Source: Adiantum capillus-veneris
Taxonomy: Eukaryota; Streptophyta; Polypodiopsida; Polypodiales; Pteridaceae
NCBI GenBank assembly: GCA_014529385.2
Contig: CM043944.1
Coordinates: 65,614,248-65,678,247, forward strand
Length of the DNA: 64,000 bases
Direction: 5' to 3'
In this document: positions 44,196-57,790 of the stretch, piece by piece
How the letters are laid out: each line of letters opens with the position of its first letter
Position numbering within the stretch: position 1 is the first letter of the stretch
Translations under genes and position numbers: made by a program
The notes under the pieces: model-generated
Seen by the model: only the letters and a program-made list of their open reading frames with translations
Database searches by the model: none
What the model was told of the DNA's origin: nothing

Positions 44196-44890
44196 CGATG
44201 GTGGTTTACCACAACACAAGAAAGAGAGATGACGAGACTGAGCTCGCTTGTTGCTTCTTGAAGTGCACTAACCCTCCACACACATTTCGGATGCTTTCGA
44301 ACTTTTTTGTGGTACAAGAGCACTCAAATTAACCCCACACTTCTCCTCTGTAGGACGACCATGAGAGAGATAGCTAGATAGATAGATTATATTATCATCC
44401 TCGGAGGTCAAATATGACCTATGGGACCAAAGTTACATGTGATGTAGTATGTGTATGGCTGATGAGTGACTCTTGATGCTCCCAAATTGTGGTGATGAGA
44501 GTCGCAATGAAGAGCCCACACTGTGACTGGGAGAGAAAAGTGTGTAGGTCTAAGTCATGGCTGAAAATGTGAGAGAAGTTTGGATGTGACCAAAAGCTGA
44601 GCACTCTAGTAGTGTGTGGTACTCAGACTCTTGAACTTACAGTGAGCATAATGTGCACATTCAATTTGACTCTTCTCCATTGCCCCAATGCCATGTCTCG
44701 TATCGAAGGAAATGGGAGCTAAGCCGAATGGCTGCGATAGTGCGTATCACTGATGACAAGGGGATAGGCTCAAGCATGTAAATGTGAGTACGGTTTCCTC
44801 TTTCGGCGAAGAACTTGTTTTTGTAGTTGGGGGCAATATGGGTGGTGTAATGTATGAAGCGTGGCCCACGGGATTTCTCCCAAGCCGTAA
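43867..44890. other. Non-coding, with 94-bp (GA)n tract
   Basis: A G9 run leads directly into an uninterrupted (GA)n at 44100-44193. The rest has no convincing frame; the LINE 3' region probably begins near 44890. Confidence 0.5.
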
Positions 44891-44894
44891 TACA

Positions 44895-46845
44895 CTAGCA
44901 TTGTAGAAAAGATTCATTCACTTGGGAGTCAATTGAAGCATCATGTAGAAAGTGTAATGCATCCCATCTCCCAAACCACTTCTTTATGTCTTGCATCCAT
45001 CCCGTGCTAAAGATCTTGCTTTTATGAGTCTTTTGAACATTTTTGCTTGCTTCCCATGCAATTGTAGAAAGTCGATGTGAGGGGTTTTGACGTATCTTTA
45101 TCATGTAGTCCACAACCCTTTCCATGCCCATAACCTCAATTGGAAGAGATCCCGACTCAAGAAGTAGAAGCACATATGGTGTTTGTGTCTTAACTTTGAG
45201 AAAGTTTGTAAGAAAATGCTTTTGGACATTCTCAAACTCTTTCCAAGTAGACTTTGAGATGCTCCCGCCCCACACTTCAACTCCATAAAGAAGAACCGAT
45301 GTCACCAATGCATCAAAAAGATACTTCTTGAGAACCCAACACTTGATGTTTCCCGCATTACACATGTTCTCAAATGCATAATATTCTCTCTTTCCCGCTT
45401 CCAAATGACACATAGCACATTCATGCCACTTGTGACTGGACGGAACCTCGAGGCCAAGGTACTTAAAGCTCTCAACAACTTCAAGTGTCTCATTGTTGTA
45501 CACAATGCATGGCTTCTGCTTATGGTTGGTTTTCTCAAGCATAACCTTTGTTTTGGATTCATTCACAATCATCCCACTATGCAAGAAAAAGTTCTCAAGG
45601 ACAACCATAAGCTTTTGTTCATCTTCTAAAGTGTGTGCTAGAAGCACTACATCATCCGCATACAACAAAAGCATGATATCGCATTGCAAATAGTGACCTT
45701 TTCAATGCCTTCTGCTTGCATAAAGTCAAGTAGCATTTGTTTCAATTGATCGATGCATAGACCAAAGACAGTTGGTGACAACGGACATCCTTGTTTAACC
45801 CCAATAGTGCTTACAAATTTTTTTGAAATTTCTCTTCCCATGCGTAATTGACAAATCACCTTCTCATAGATTTGAGAAACGCAATCATAAACCCACTTGA
45901 AACTTGGAGTTCTTCCATCCTTCTCCACAAATTGTTACGTGGAATCATATCAAAGGCTTTCTTAAAGTCCACAAAACAACAATACAATCGCTTGCCTTTC
46001 AACCGACTTTCCTCCATGAGAACACGAAGAGTGACAAGATAATCAATTGTGCTATGGCATCGACGAAAACCTGCTTGTCATTTTGCATGCTTATCATTCT
46101 CTTCAGCCCAATCACTCAATTTCATCTCCATTATGCACCCAAACAACTTTTCCGTAAGAGACCCAATCATTATAGTCCAATAGTTATTTACATTCTTTAC
46201 ATCCTCTCCTTTATGCAAAGGCTTAACCCAATTAGTACTCCAATCATAAGGCATACCATGTTGAAGTGCAAGGTTGAACATATCACACATCCACTCATGG
46301 GTAAAATCTCCCATCCATTTGATAATCTCCAGCTTGATATCTTGAAGATCTCCCGCTTTGCGAGTGGCCAACTTTTCAAGCCCACCGCATACATCCTCAA
46401 TAGTAAAAAAAGAGGGTATACATAAGAGTGAATCATAAAATGGCATTTTTTGAGCATTTGCTTGCTTATATAATTGCCTACAATGTGTGTACATATCCAC
46501 AAGACTCAAGTTATCAAAATTCTCAACTTGCTTGGCCCTCAAGTTTCTCCAAAATCTTCCACATGCATGTGCCTTTTCTTGGACTTGAAAAAGTTGTTGC
46601 TTTACTTCCCATCTTCTTCTCTTCTTTTGAATCAATGCCTTGTATGTATGCAAATGACTTTGATAGTTGTCTTTGTCCACAATTGCATCAAGCTTTATCA
46701 AGGACTTTCGAGCATCTTGACATTCTTTATCAAACCACCTTTTGCGTGATCTATCTTTGTTGATACCATGGAGATGCTTTATGGCAAAACATTCTTCAGC
46801 ACAAGAACAAATAACATTCTTGAAAGATTCCCATTTAGTTTCCAA
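44895..46845 (-). pseudogene. LINE reverse transcriptase region
   Basis: Frames in series encode RT of a non-LTR retrotransposon: 46845-46078 (RKRWFDKECQDARKSLIKLD, TIEDVCGGLEKLATRKAGD, LPLHKGEDVKNVNNYWTIMI where the family has a Y-R-PI block), then GFRRCHSTIDYL, VDFKKAFD, 45928-45647 (GVKQGCPLSPTVFGLCIDQL), and 45689-44895 with the intact active site LLLYADDVVLLAH (45651-45662), the thumb and a C-terminal part (SHKWHECAMCHLEAGKREYY). At least three stops or shifts break it. It is the replication enzyme of the element, nicking-coupled reverse transcription being its known role. I cannot fix the clade. Confidence 0.87.
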
Positions 46846-46857
46846 TGGTGCATCATA

Positions 46858-47808
46858 TTAAAGCTTTGTCATCCATAACTTTTGCTCAACCATTTCAATG
46901 TACATTGGTGCCCGTTTGAAATCCATACATAGTGATAATTTCTCTGTCCTTTGGCTGAGATTATCATGCTTAGTTGCTTCTCCACATGAAAGGTCAATAC
47001 ATAAGGTCTGATGGTCGTGTTCTTGGGTCCATTGGCCAAATGTAAAACTCTTTATGCGATACATGATGGCTTCGGAGAGTAGCATATAGTCAATCACACT
47101 GTCCCCATTATGTTTCCTACATGTAAATCCATTGGTTCCACTCCACAAAGATACACCATTGGCAATGAGCATACCCGTGCTATTACACATGTGTGAAAGT
47201 AACTTTCCATAGTGATCCGGCTCTTTCTTATTCATTGAAGTACGATCATACAAGTGAACTTCCTCCAACTCCCTTGAAATGTATGGCATATCAAACTATT
47301 CAGTATCATGTTGCAATGTTTTTGTGCGAGCATTCATATCCCCAAATACAATAACATCACCTTCGCCTTTGAAATAAGAAATGTTCTCTTCTAAATCAAG
47401 AAATGGCTGATCTCTATCCATGCAAGCATAAAAGGGGGAATCATGATGAGGAATGTAGCAACCGGCTACAAAAATGGGTGCTCTTTTTGGTGTCATAATT
47501 TTCAACCATACATAACGTTTGTACTTGTCATCTTTCACAATTGATACAAAATCTTCCAATCCTTTCTTAACGATACATGCTACCCCTCCTTGCCCTCTTC
47601 GTTGCTCGAGATGCTTTGACCACATCAATGAATATACATTGTAATCCTCCAAGCCGTTAATCCTTTGTGTATCATGCTCCCAAGTTTCAACAAGCAGTAC
47701 AACATCGGCTTTGCTTGTTAGTTCATCAATGCCAACCCCCGCATTCCATGGGCATCCATTACAATTCCAAAAGCATATTTTCAATTGTAACTCTGTCTCA
47801 TAGGTCAC
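46858..47808 (-). pseudogene. LINE apurinic-type endonuclease domain
   Basis: The frame 47808-47296 shows the endonuclease/exonuclease/phosphatase fold: ICFWNCNGCPWNAG (Asn), VVLLVETWEHD (metal-binding Glu), RGQGGVACIVK, and VIVFGDMNART (the GDxN block). After a stop at 47296 it continues at 47289-46858 with NGDSVIDYMLLSEAI (S-x-I-D) and QWTQEHDHQTLCIDLS, where the usual SDH has become DH with altered context. This domain makes the target nick in LINEs. One stop between the halves shows decay. Confidence 0.85.
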
Positions 47809-47998
47809 GCATCCCTATTTGCTCGAGGATCTTGCCTCCTCCTTGGGCACATTTTCTTCGTGAGAGATCTCCTTGTTTTTCTTATTATTTTCCTCATATG
47901 CCTTGTGACGCATATTTTGTTGCTTAATCGTGCAATCTTCACATACAAAACTTTTTGTATCTCTCAAATAGATCCAACTATTATCAAGGATAATCTTG
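47809..47998 (-). pseudogene. LINE N-terminal segment with Cys pair, cut by a (GA)n tract
   Basis: Upstream of the endonuclease another frame reads YLRDTKSFVCEDCTIKQQN followed by a Glu/Lys/Asn-rich stretch, ending next to the endonuclease start. The CEDC pair resembles the end of a PHD-like finger that some plant LINE-related ORFs carry. Further upstream lies only the GA tract (48004-48062). Confidence 0.45.
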
Positions 47999-48000
47999 CG

Positions 48001-48003
<3 letters not shown>

Positions 48004-48065
<62 letters not shown>

Positions 48066-48243
48066 AATGTTCCGTAAAAGGATGTGTGTGTGTGTGTGTG
48101 TGGTGTTAAATGGGGTGGACTGATCAAAATTGATTGGAAGGTGTTAGTGGGAGACAAAACAAGAAAAACTATGTCGGGGTTGCATGGCCATTGGAGGTGA
48201 GTGGTAGTCCCGCACGCTACAAGTAAACGAGGACGTGTGGCCA

Positions 48244-48300
<57 letters not shown>
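48004..48300. repeat. Two (GA)n tracts with a (GT)n tract between
   Basis: (GA)n at 48004-48062 and 48250-48300, and (GT)n at 48083-48101. All belong to the interior of the 42-51 kb element. Frames rich in SLSL or ERER here are microsatellite translations. Confidence 0.9.
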
Positions 48301-48302
<2 letters not shown>

Positions 48303-50144
48303 AAGAAGAGGTGCTTCAAAAAGTGTGGGAGTGGTGGGTTAAGTAGCATGCAACACTTGCCTATTGAGGAGCCAAGAGCAACTTCATTTCAACCGAATTG
48401 GCGGCTTGACTTGGAATTACGCTCGAGGAAATGGGGCACCGGCCAAGGTTGTTCTAGAGGCACTCGGACGGGATGTGCCACTACACTTGTCATTGGCAAA
48501 CTACGCTTGCATTGTTAGGGGTATTTAGGGCATGAGGTGTCACGTGACACATCCAACCCTATGTGTCCGTGGACAAACTATAGCATGACCAAGGTTGAGT
48601 TTAGTCAAGTCAGTGTAGAATAGGAAGTGATCTGGCACTTTTGTGAGTCTGTTTGCAGACCGTGCATGTCCAAACACTTAGGCTAGATGCATATCCTCTG
48701 GTTGTACACAGCATGATCATCAAATTTCCATAAGAACCCATCAAGAGCATTTTTATAGTGCATAGACCTATTTTCCCTATTTTTGATATTTTTCACTTAT
48801 TATTTTTAAGTGACTTTTGTTGGAAACTAGGTAGGGCAAGTTTCTAAGTTTTTATATATAGAAACCTAGCGCTAGCACTTTCTGGCAGAAGAGGCAGCAG
48901 GAGCAGGAGCTCAACATGCTACTTCTCAGCAGAACCCCCAGATGCCCTAGCGTTTTTGCATCACAGTAGAAGACTTTTGGACCAAATTAGCCAGCATTTT
49001 TGCTTTGACAACAGCTTGGCGACAGCAAGAAGCAGAAGACCCCCCAACGTTAGCAGATTCTCCATAGCAGACCATTTTCAGCCCTAGCATTTTTGCATCT
49101 GCAAGAGTCAAGACACTTCTGCGTTTTTGCAGATCTTCGCGATGGAATCCCAACAAGCATCGGCGCTTTCAGTTTTCAGCCCTTAGACACCGCAGAACAA
49201 GTCCCGAACCTCACAGATCTCACCTTCCCACAACAGATCCTCGATGCACGGTCAGATCCCGCAAAGTTTGCAGATTCAGCCCGAAAAACGCAGATTTCAG
49301 CATCTGCGTTTTCAGCGTGTCGTCGTCGTACCGTCGTCATCGACATCGTCACCGACATAGAGTCAGAATTCAGCAGATAAAGATTTCCAGATTTCAGCCC
49401 TTAGCATTTGCCTATTGAAGAGGGAGGAAAAGAGAAAGAGGGAGAGGTTGGATGGTTGCGAGTGGAAAAGAAAAGAGGGTTTGCATGGCGGGTGGTGGAA
49501 GGTAGGCAGTGAGAGTTGGGGGATTGCTGTCCACACAAGACGATGGCTAGTGGTCTACACATGCGCTCCTACGATTGCATGGTTATCATTAGTTTGATGC
49601 AAGTTTTGATGGCGTCACTGAAGCATCCGAGCAGGTGCTAGTTACCGCCCTTTGCGACGATATCAAGTAATTATGAACGAAGTACACTCGTGATAGCAAC
49701 ATGGACTCCGCTCGCATGCTGGGGTGGAGAATATAGCGTCGCCCATGGCCCGCCATGCAAGTGGTTGGGTGTCGTAGGTTGCTTGATGGGTGCAGTGGTT
49801 GGTGGCGGCAATAGCATCTGCGATAGTTTTAGCATGTACGTGTTGGCTTGTAGGAGTTTTACTACTCTTATCAATCACGTGGAAGCTTGGCATTGAGGCA
49901 CCTTTTCTTTGCCTGATCACACTAGACGACACTGTTTTGTGTTATACCATGCACGTGACAATAGCTCACTGTCGTCTTATTTTATAGCAACTTGCCGCAT
50001 GAGCTGATGCCTCCTTTTAGGTCAAGCGCTGTTGGCTCCATTCATTGCACCTTGGAACTACTTGCACGTGCCGTCCACTAGAGCTCCACCCCCTATACCA
50101 TTCCGACGAGCTCTGTGATTTGTGGATTGCGCCAGTTTTATGTA

Positions 50145-50177
<33 letters not shown>

Positions 50178-50557
50178 TTTTTAAATATATATTTTCATTA
50201 ACTCCCTATGTAACATATCTCCAGTTTTACGGGAGAAGAGGAAACAAAACAACAACCAAACAAAACTGTTGATTCTCCTTCTTCATCTACTATACAGATC
50301 CTATGACGATATTTATCGTGCTTATTAATGCTATGTAAACTTTGCTCACAATATAAATTTATCATTTCTACTATTTTATTCAGACCTCTTTCACTAATTA
50401 CAAATTAATGAAGGATTAACGCCAAATTTGCATGAAGAAGGTAATATAAAACAAAGAAATAGAATGATAAATTTTGAAAACAAGAAGAACACAAGATTTG
50501 TGTAAATGCACTTAGCTTTTAATTATCCAAATCTACAATATCTGGAGCGTAGCCTCG
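48301..50557. other. Unassigned DNA with an LTR-like promoter and no gene
   Basis: A plus-strand TATATATA lies at 48853-48860, about 35 bases after TGTTGGAAACTAGGTAGGGC (48818), which looks like an LTR start but has no partner. The following 500 bases repeat short words around GCATTTTTGCAGA. A (TA)n tract lies at 50152-50175. Frames such as 49093-49380 lack support. Confidence 0.35.
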
Positions 50558-50569
50558 GCTCTGATACCA
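50558..50569 (-). promoter_or_regulatory. Primer binding site of the gag-pol-less element
   Basis: The minus strand reads exactly TGGTATCAGAGC, complementary to the initiator-methionine tRNA end, one base inside the 5' LTR. Confidence 0.85.
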
Positions 50570-50570
50570 T

Positions 50571-50974
50571 TGCTACAAATGGGAGCGAGGAGAGCCCTGC
50601 AAATATCGAGAATAACATAATACAATCCATAAAATTGACAGATCTGTATACTTGGCACATCCACAAGCACGTAATCGAAGCTAAAAACGAATTGAGGGAG
50701 ACAGAGAGCGGGAGAGAGAGCACGTGTGGTGCACCTCATAGAGCGGAGTGCTACATTGACACAACAAGAGAGGAGAGGGGAGAGGAGAGAAGAAAGGCGC
50801 GAACACTGGGTGCAATCTCCCCCCGTGCAAGAGTGAGCATTTTCCTCTTGCACGTATTTATTTATGGATTCTTCAATGCTAAAAAATGAATACACATTAG
50901 CCGGCCGGGCATAAATGGCCATAGCTCGTAATGAGAACTTGAGTAATAAATGTACATATCCCTTATTCATAACA
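50571..50974 (-). repeat. 5' LTR of the gag-pol-less element
   Basis: Starts (minus) TGTTATGAATAAGG and ends ATTTGTAGCA next to the primer site. Outside it lies TGTGC, the same 5 bases as left of the other LTR. Confidence 0.83.
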
Positions 50975-50979
50975 TGTGC

Positions 50980-51884
50980 AAAGGGAGGATAGTCCCAATG
51001 TGGTCAATGTTATCTCTTTCTTTGAAAACACATATAATATTTTGAGATTGGAGAGTACTGAATTTGACAAGGACAATAATCTATAAATTTTGTGTGCGTG
51101 CCAATCTGAAACCTTTTGTTGCTAGCTTGGAATTTGTTGATAAGCTCACCAGTGTGTTTGTCATAAATCAATGTGTTATCGATAGCCATTCTCAATTATA
51201 TCCCCATGGGCCAAGATGAGGATGTCCTTAATAATAATGTCATTGGGGGGAATTGGTAGCGGATGGTGTGCATCATCAAGCAAATAGTCCGTGCCTCATA
51301 GAGACCACATACGTGGAGAGAGATCAATTGCTAATTGTGTGCAAACGCAACAACAGACCCCATTTGAGAACCCAAACAAAAACAACCATTGTTTGCAAGG
51401 TTGGCATGCTAAAGCGATGGACTAGAGGAGACGCAGAAGTTGAAGACACACAAAAGAGGGAATACTTGGTGTGCAAGTATAAAGTAAGTCAACCCTAAAA
51501 TGCTTGCTACATAGAGAGTAGATAGTAGCAAAAAACCTCATAGTGAGAGAAGCGTCCCCATGATCCACACACATACCAGTACCAACCTATGGTAATATAG
51601 AATACAATTTGATAAAAAAAAGCATAAGAAATGTTAAAGAATTTAAGATGGCCTGCCCAAAGCAACTTTGGAAGACTAGACTGTTCCAAGCTACCTAAGC
51701 CACCTAGGAACTGTCCTCCCAAGCTACCCAAGCTCGGGCTCCCTACCCTCTAAACCTCCATTGTAACTATCTTGGTAACTCTCCCAATTTTTTATTGCAG
51801 TAGCCCCTCTTTGTGAAGGTTGTCCCCTCAAGGCACAAGGTGTACTTGAAGATCCTTGCATATTCTTTGCAGAGTTAATATAAC
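50980..51884 (-). other. Unassigned DNA, one weak protein fragment
   Basis: At 51195-51010 the minus strand reads MRMAIDNTLIYDKHTGELIN. LxYDxxTGELI resembles a block I remember from some transposase families, but the match is short. Nothing else is identifiable. Confidence 0.25.
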
Positions 51885-52080
51885 ATCTCCACTCACAATT
51901 GTGAGTATGGCAAAAAAAAAAAAAAAGATGGCTTGCCCAAAAATAAAGAAGAGTATTGTTTTGTACATTCATTCTGGAGAATATAAAACGTCCACTCACT
52001 ATTGTGAGTTTGGGGAAAAAAAAGAATGCAAAACGTCCACTCACTATTGTGAGTTTGGGGGAAAAAAAAAGAATGCAGGT
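51885..52080. repeat. Short palindrome-bearing tandem repeat
   Basis: A unit of about 50-55 bp containing the palindrome CTCAC(T/A)ATTGTGAG, a poly(A) run and GAATGCA occurs about three times (near 51891, 51996 and 52041). Confidence 0.7.
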
Positions 52081-54453
<2,373 letters not shown>

Positions 54454-54663
54454 CAATCGCTTGTTTTTGTGAAAAAAGCTATTTACTCTTTAAAAGCTTT
54501 AAAAATAAAAAGGTACACAAAATAAAAGCAATGTAGTCCCATCCTAAGAAAAAAAACAAGTATAAATTGTGTGTTCATGTTGAAAATAATATAAGATGTG
54601 CAAAGACAAAAAAAAAAACAAGGCAAAGTCTTAAAAAGCCCTGTAAGGCTATGAAATGAAAGT

Positions 54664-54829
54664 GACCCATTTGACAAACTCCATCAACATTTAAGATGAG
54701 TCTCCATAGTTGGCACTGAAAACATTGGAAGGATGCCTAGCTGAAAACGACCCATTTGACAAACTCCATCAACATTTAAGATGAGTCTCCATAGTTGGCA
54801 CTGAAAACATTGGAAGGATGCCTAGCTGG
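54664..54829. repeat. 85-bp tandem duplication
   Basis: The unit starting GACCCATTTGACAAACTCC occurs at 54664 and 54749 with no difference seen, which implies a recent event. Confidence 0.9.
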
Positions 54830-55140
54830 ACCCAACACTAAGGCTTCTTTTAGAAAGCCAAAAAAAGAGAGAGAGGGAAGAATTGCTTGGTAAGATTTAA
54901 CTCCACAAGCACACCCTTACCTACCTTGGAAGTTGGGTTGTCATGGAACCGTGACAACATTGACTTTTTGCCCCATAAATCGATCCGAAATGGGGGTCGC
55001 TTTATTTTGGGCCATTTTTACCCCTATTTTGATTGTAAAATGCCGAAATGAGCTGGGTGAAATCCTAGAATTGTGGTATGGTATAGTTTGATCAGTGCAT
55101 CCATTGAGATTGAATGATTTGGTTCTGCTCTTTGGTCATT

Positions 55141-55175
<35 letters not shown>

Positions 55176-55346
55176 AGCGAGGCGTGCAGCAAGGAAACAG
55201 GTTGGAGATAAGCTAAGACGCTGTTTTTGAAGGCATGGCAATGGGTTCATCGAAGCACTAATACAAGGCTTCCCATGGATCCAGAGCTCCCTGCCTCTTT
55301 TGCTACGGTATCACTTTCATTTGTTGCTTCGTTAGAGAGAGTGCAT

Positions 55347-55393
<47 letters not shown>

Positions 55394-55948
55394 GGTTTTA
55401 CCCTCTTATGTAACTGTAGCTTCGTAGTCATACAAACTTTGAAAACAAGTTGGATTTGGTCACAGAAAATCAGGTGTGACCGGTTTTGAAATCGTATGAC
55501 AAGGTTCAAATCTAACGACCTGTAGCTGGTGGATCTTGTTCTCTCTCTCTCACAGACACACAGTAACACACACATTTTCTTTTGAAGTAATGGCGTATAT
55601 ATTACTAGTAGGAATCTTTGGAGTGAGAGAAAGCCCACAAAGAATTATACAAAAGAGGCACTCTTGTCTCTCATCAAACGAGATGGAGAAGAGAGGCAAA
55701 CTGCAAGAAACAATCAAAGTATATTCTAGGATCGGGAGTGGGATGGATACAACTTGGCATCAGTTTTCCACTCCCACGTTGGCAAGGTCGGGGGTCAGGG
55801 GGCAAGCTCTCCAAGCCGCACAGCTGCTTGCTGTTCCTGGCTGGAATAAGTGCTTGCAGCAGCTGGATCTTTGCCACATCAGCGATCGCAATAAATGTCC
55901 CAAGCTCCAACTCCACATCAGGGCACGGAATGAAAGCTGTAGACTGTC
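54830..55948. other. No gene; two (GA)n tracts
   Basis: (GA)n tracts at 55143-55173 and 55350-55391. Open frames of 80-165 codons at 55536-56033 show no domain and overlap a repeat. Confidence 0.5.
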
Positions 55949-56046
55949 ACCGACAAGTCAGCAGACGGAATGTATTGTGGCATTGAGAAGTCAGCAGTCC
56001 AAATGCATTGTGTTGTTGACAAGTCAGCAGTAAGTGTTCAAGGACT

Positions 56047-56086
<40 letters not shown>

Positions 56087-56520
56087 ATGATCCTGGGAAT
56101 GGTCAGCAATGGTCCATTCCCTACACCATGAAAGATTAGTGAATGCAAAACTGCCATATGGTATGGAGAAACCAATTTCTGGGCCTAATAAAGAAGACAC
56201 CAGACCAAAGTAAAAAATGCTTCCCATCTTTGCGTATGTTTATTTAAGTTGTAGGTTTGTGTGTATATAAACAAGCTTCCCTTTTTGTAAAGGGAGAAGC
56301 CTATTTCTCTGCTTGCAGCCTCTGCTTCTTCGCCACAATAGCAACTGAATGTCCCAAGCTCCAACCAGTGCACACCAAGCGCACGTGATGGAAGCTGCTT
56401 GATTGTGTCGCCAACAAGACAGAATGTATTGTGACACTCACAAGTTAGAAATGAGAATGTACTATGGTTCTATCAAGTCAGCAATTAGAATGTGTATTGT
56501 GGTGCTCACAAGTCAATAGC
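55949..56520. repeat. Two blocks of a ~35-bp degenerate repeat around a C39 run
   Basis: The word pair AAGTCAGCAG...GAATGTATTGTG recurs at about 35-40-bp spacing at 55949-56031 and again at 56412-56520. The 150 bases before each block (AATGTCCCAAGCTCCAAC) are also alike, so this is a duplicated segment. Between them lies C39 (56048-56086). Confidence 0.65.
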
Positions 56521-57360
56521 CAGAGCTCTGTTAGAGTTCAGGCATCTCTCTGGATTCATCTAGTCAGTCCCAATTTCTCCCAGGGATAGGTGTTAGGGAG
56601 TGAGGGCTCTTTTGTTGCTGTGTCTGGCCAGTGAAAGGTAGGTTTCTCATGTTGGGATATGTCTAGCCATGTTTAGCCTTGGGTTTGGCTTGGTTCCATG
56701 GCCATTAGGATCCTGCAGGCTAGGAGTATTTTTCCCAGCCTTGCTAGTATTTTTCCCCTAAGCCCTATGGGCATCCGGTGCCCTTGTCCCCATTCTCTCC
56801 TAGGTCGTGGGGCTGGAGGAATGGGTCAGGCAGGTTGGGGACATGCCTATCTATATATGTGCGGGGGGGGGGGGGGGGGGGGGGGGGGGGGTGGTCACCT
56901 CTTACAACATATTTGCAGTAGAGTCCAGAGGGGGGGGGCGCCCTTAGAGGGCAGCCCTTGGGGGCAGATCTGGTCTTGGCTGGCATTCCAGCAGGGTACA
57001 TTCGTAGCATTTTTACCCAGCTCATCAGCGTTCTTTAGATCAGCCCCAACATTTTTCTTGGGTAGCAGTTGCAATGTGTGGAGACCATCTCTGTCACAAA
57101 GTGATGACGTGGCATGACCATCTGGCAAAGAAATGGCCAAGTGGACAAGAGAAACTGAACGGACTAACTTGAAGTAACTTATGAAGCATCGGCCGTGGGG
57201 CTCGAAACCCTGAAAGACAAAAGCTTGAACCCTGAAGGGATTTTCGTAAAATGTGTTGACATGCTGATGTGGCAGAGCGTATGGATGCTGACGTGGTAGG
57301 GCTGTACGAAATTTCTACGATTTGCGCTGCAGGTGTGTTGCTAAATTGGCTTTATCTGAC
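56521..57360. other. No gene; G29 run
   Basis: 56863-56891 is 29 consecutive G, and a further G7 run lies near 56933. No supported frame; frames across the run give poly-Gly or poly-Pro. Confidence 0.6.
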
Positions 57361-57790
57361 AGGAAAATAATTCTAAATGAATTATTGGAATTTTAAGTGA
57401 GAGGGTTTTCTCGCTTGGAACACTTGGGAAAAATAATTCTGAATGAATTATTGGAATTTTAAGTGAGAGGGGTTTTCTCATTGGAGACATCCGAGTATAG
57501 AATATTCCTAGTGCGTCATTCAGAGTAATGACGGGAGCACTGTGAAAGGGAATATCTGTAAGGCTACCAAGAACAGGTACTTCTGATGCGTCACATTGGA
57601 TGGGTGACATGGAGCATCGGGAAGAAGTATCCGATCATCCGGGAATGGACATCTCTGATGCATCATAGGATGGGTGACATAGAGCATCGCGAAGCAGATT
57701 GTACCGTAAGTTCGGTAGGAAAGGACTAGGTGATGGGTATTCTTGATGCGTCGCAAGGTGGGTGATGAGTGCATCGGAAAGGGGATATCC
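57361..57790. repeat. Short tandem and dispersed repeats
   Basis: A 49-bp unit AAAATAATTCTAAATGAATT... is repeated at 57364 and 57430 (66-bp period). Then a motif TGATGCGTC...GGGTGA...GCATCG recurs at about 57580, 57656 and 57745, each with GATGC/GCATC facing each other. Confidence 0.7.

Larger units (their letters stand above)
42007..50974 (-). mobile_element. LTR retrotransposon without gag-pol, carrying a LINE
   Basis: Two direct LTRs of about 405 bp (42007-42412 and 50571-50974) are flanked by the same 5 bases: TGTGC at 42002-42006 and at 50975-50979. In element orientation the LTR runs TGTTATG...GTAGCA, and an exact primer site TGGTATCAGAGC follows the 5' LTR. Together these show one complete insertion of about 8.97 kb. 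The interior contains no gag or pol of LTR type that I can see; it holds a LINE on the same strand, (GA)n tracts and an inverted fragment of its own LTR. No clear polypurine tract precedes the 3' LTR. It resembles the large non-autonomous derivatives called LARDs, probably with later insertions. Confidence 0.75.

Noticed and set aside
43950-44323. Frames with long SLSLSL runs on the minus strand
   Set aside because: Translation of the 94-bp (GA)n tract. The same holds for frames at 10553-10855, 15376-15558, 47860-48349 and 55303-55638.
55536-56033. 165-codon plus-strand frame
   Set aside because: It overlaps a degenerate repeat, has no motif, and ends in repeat-derived QSKCIV-type strings.
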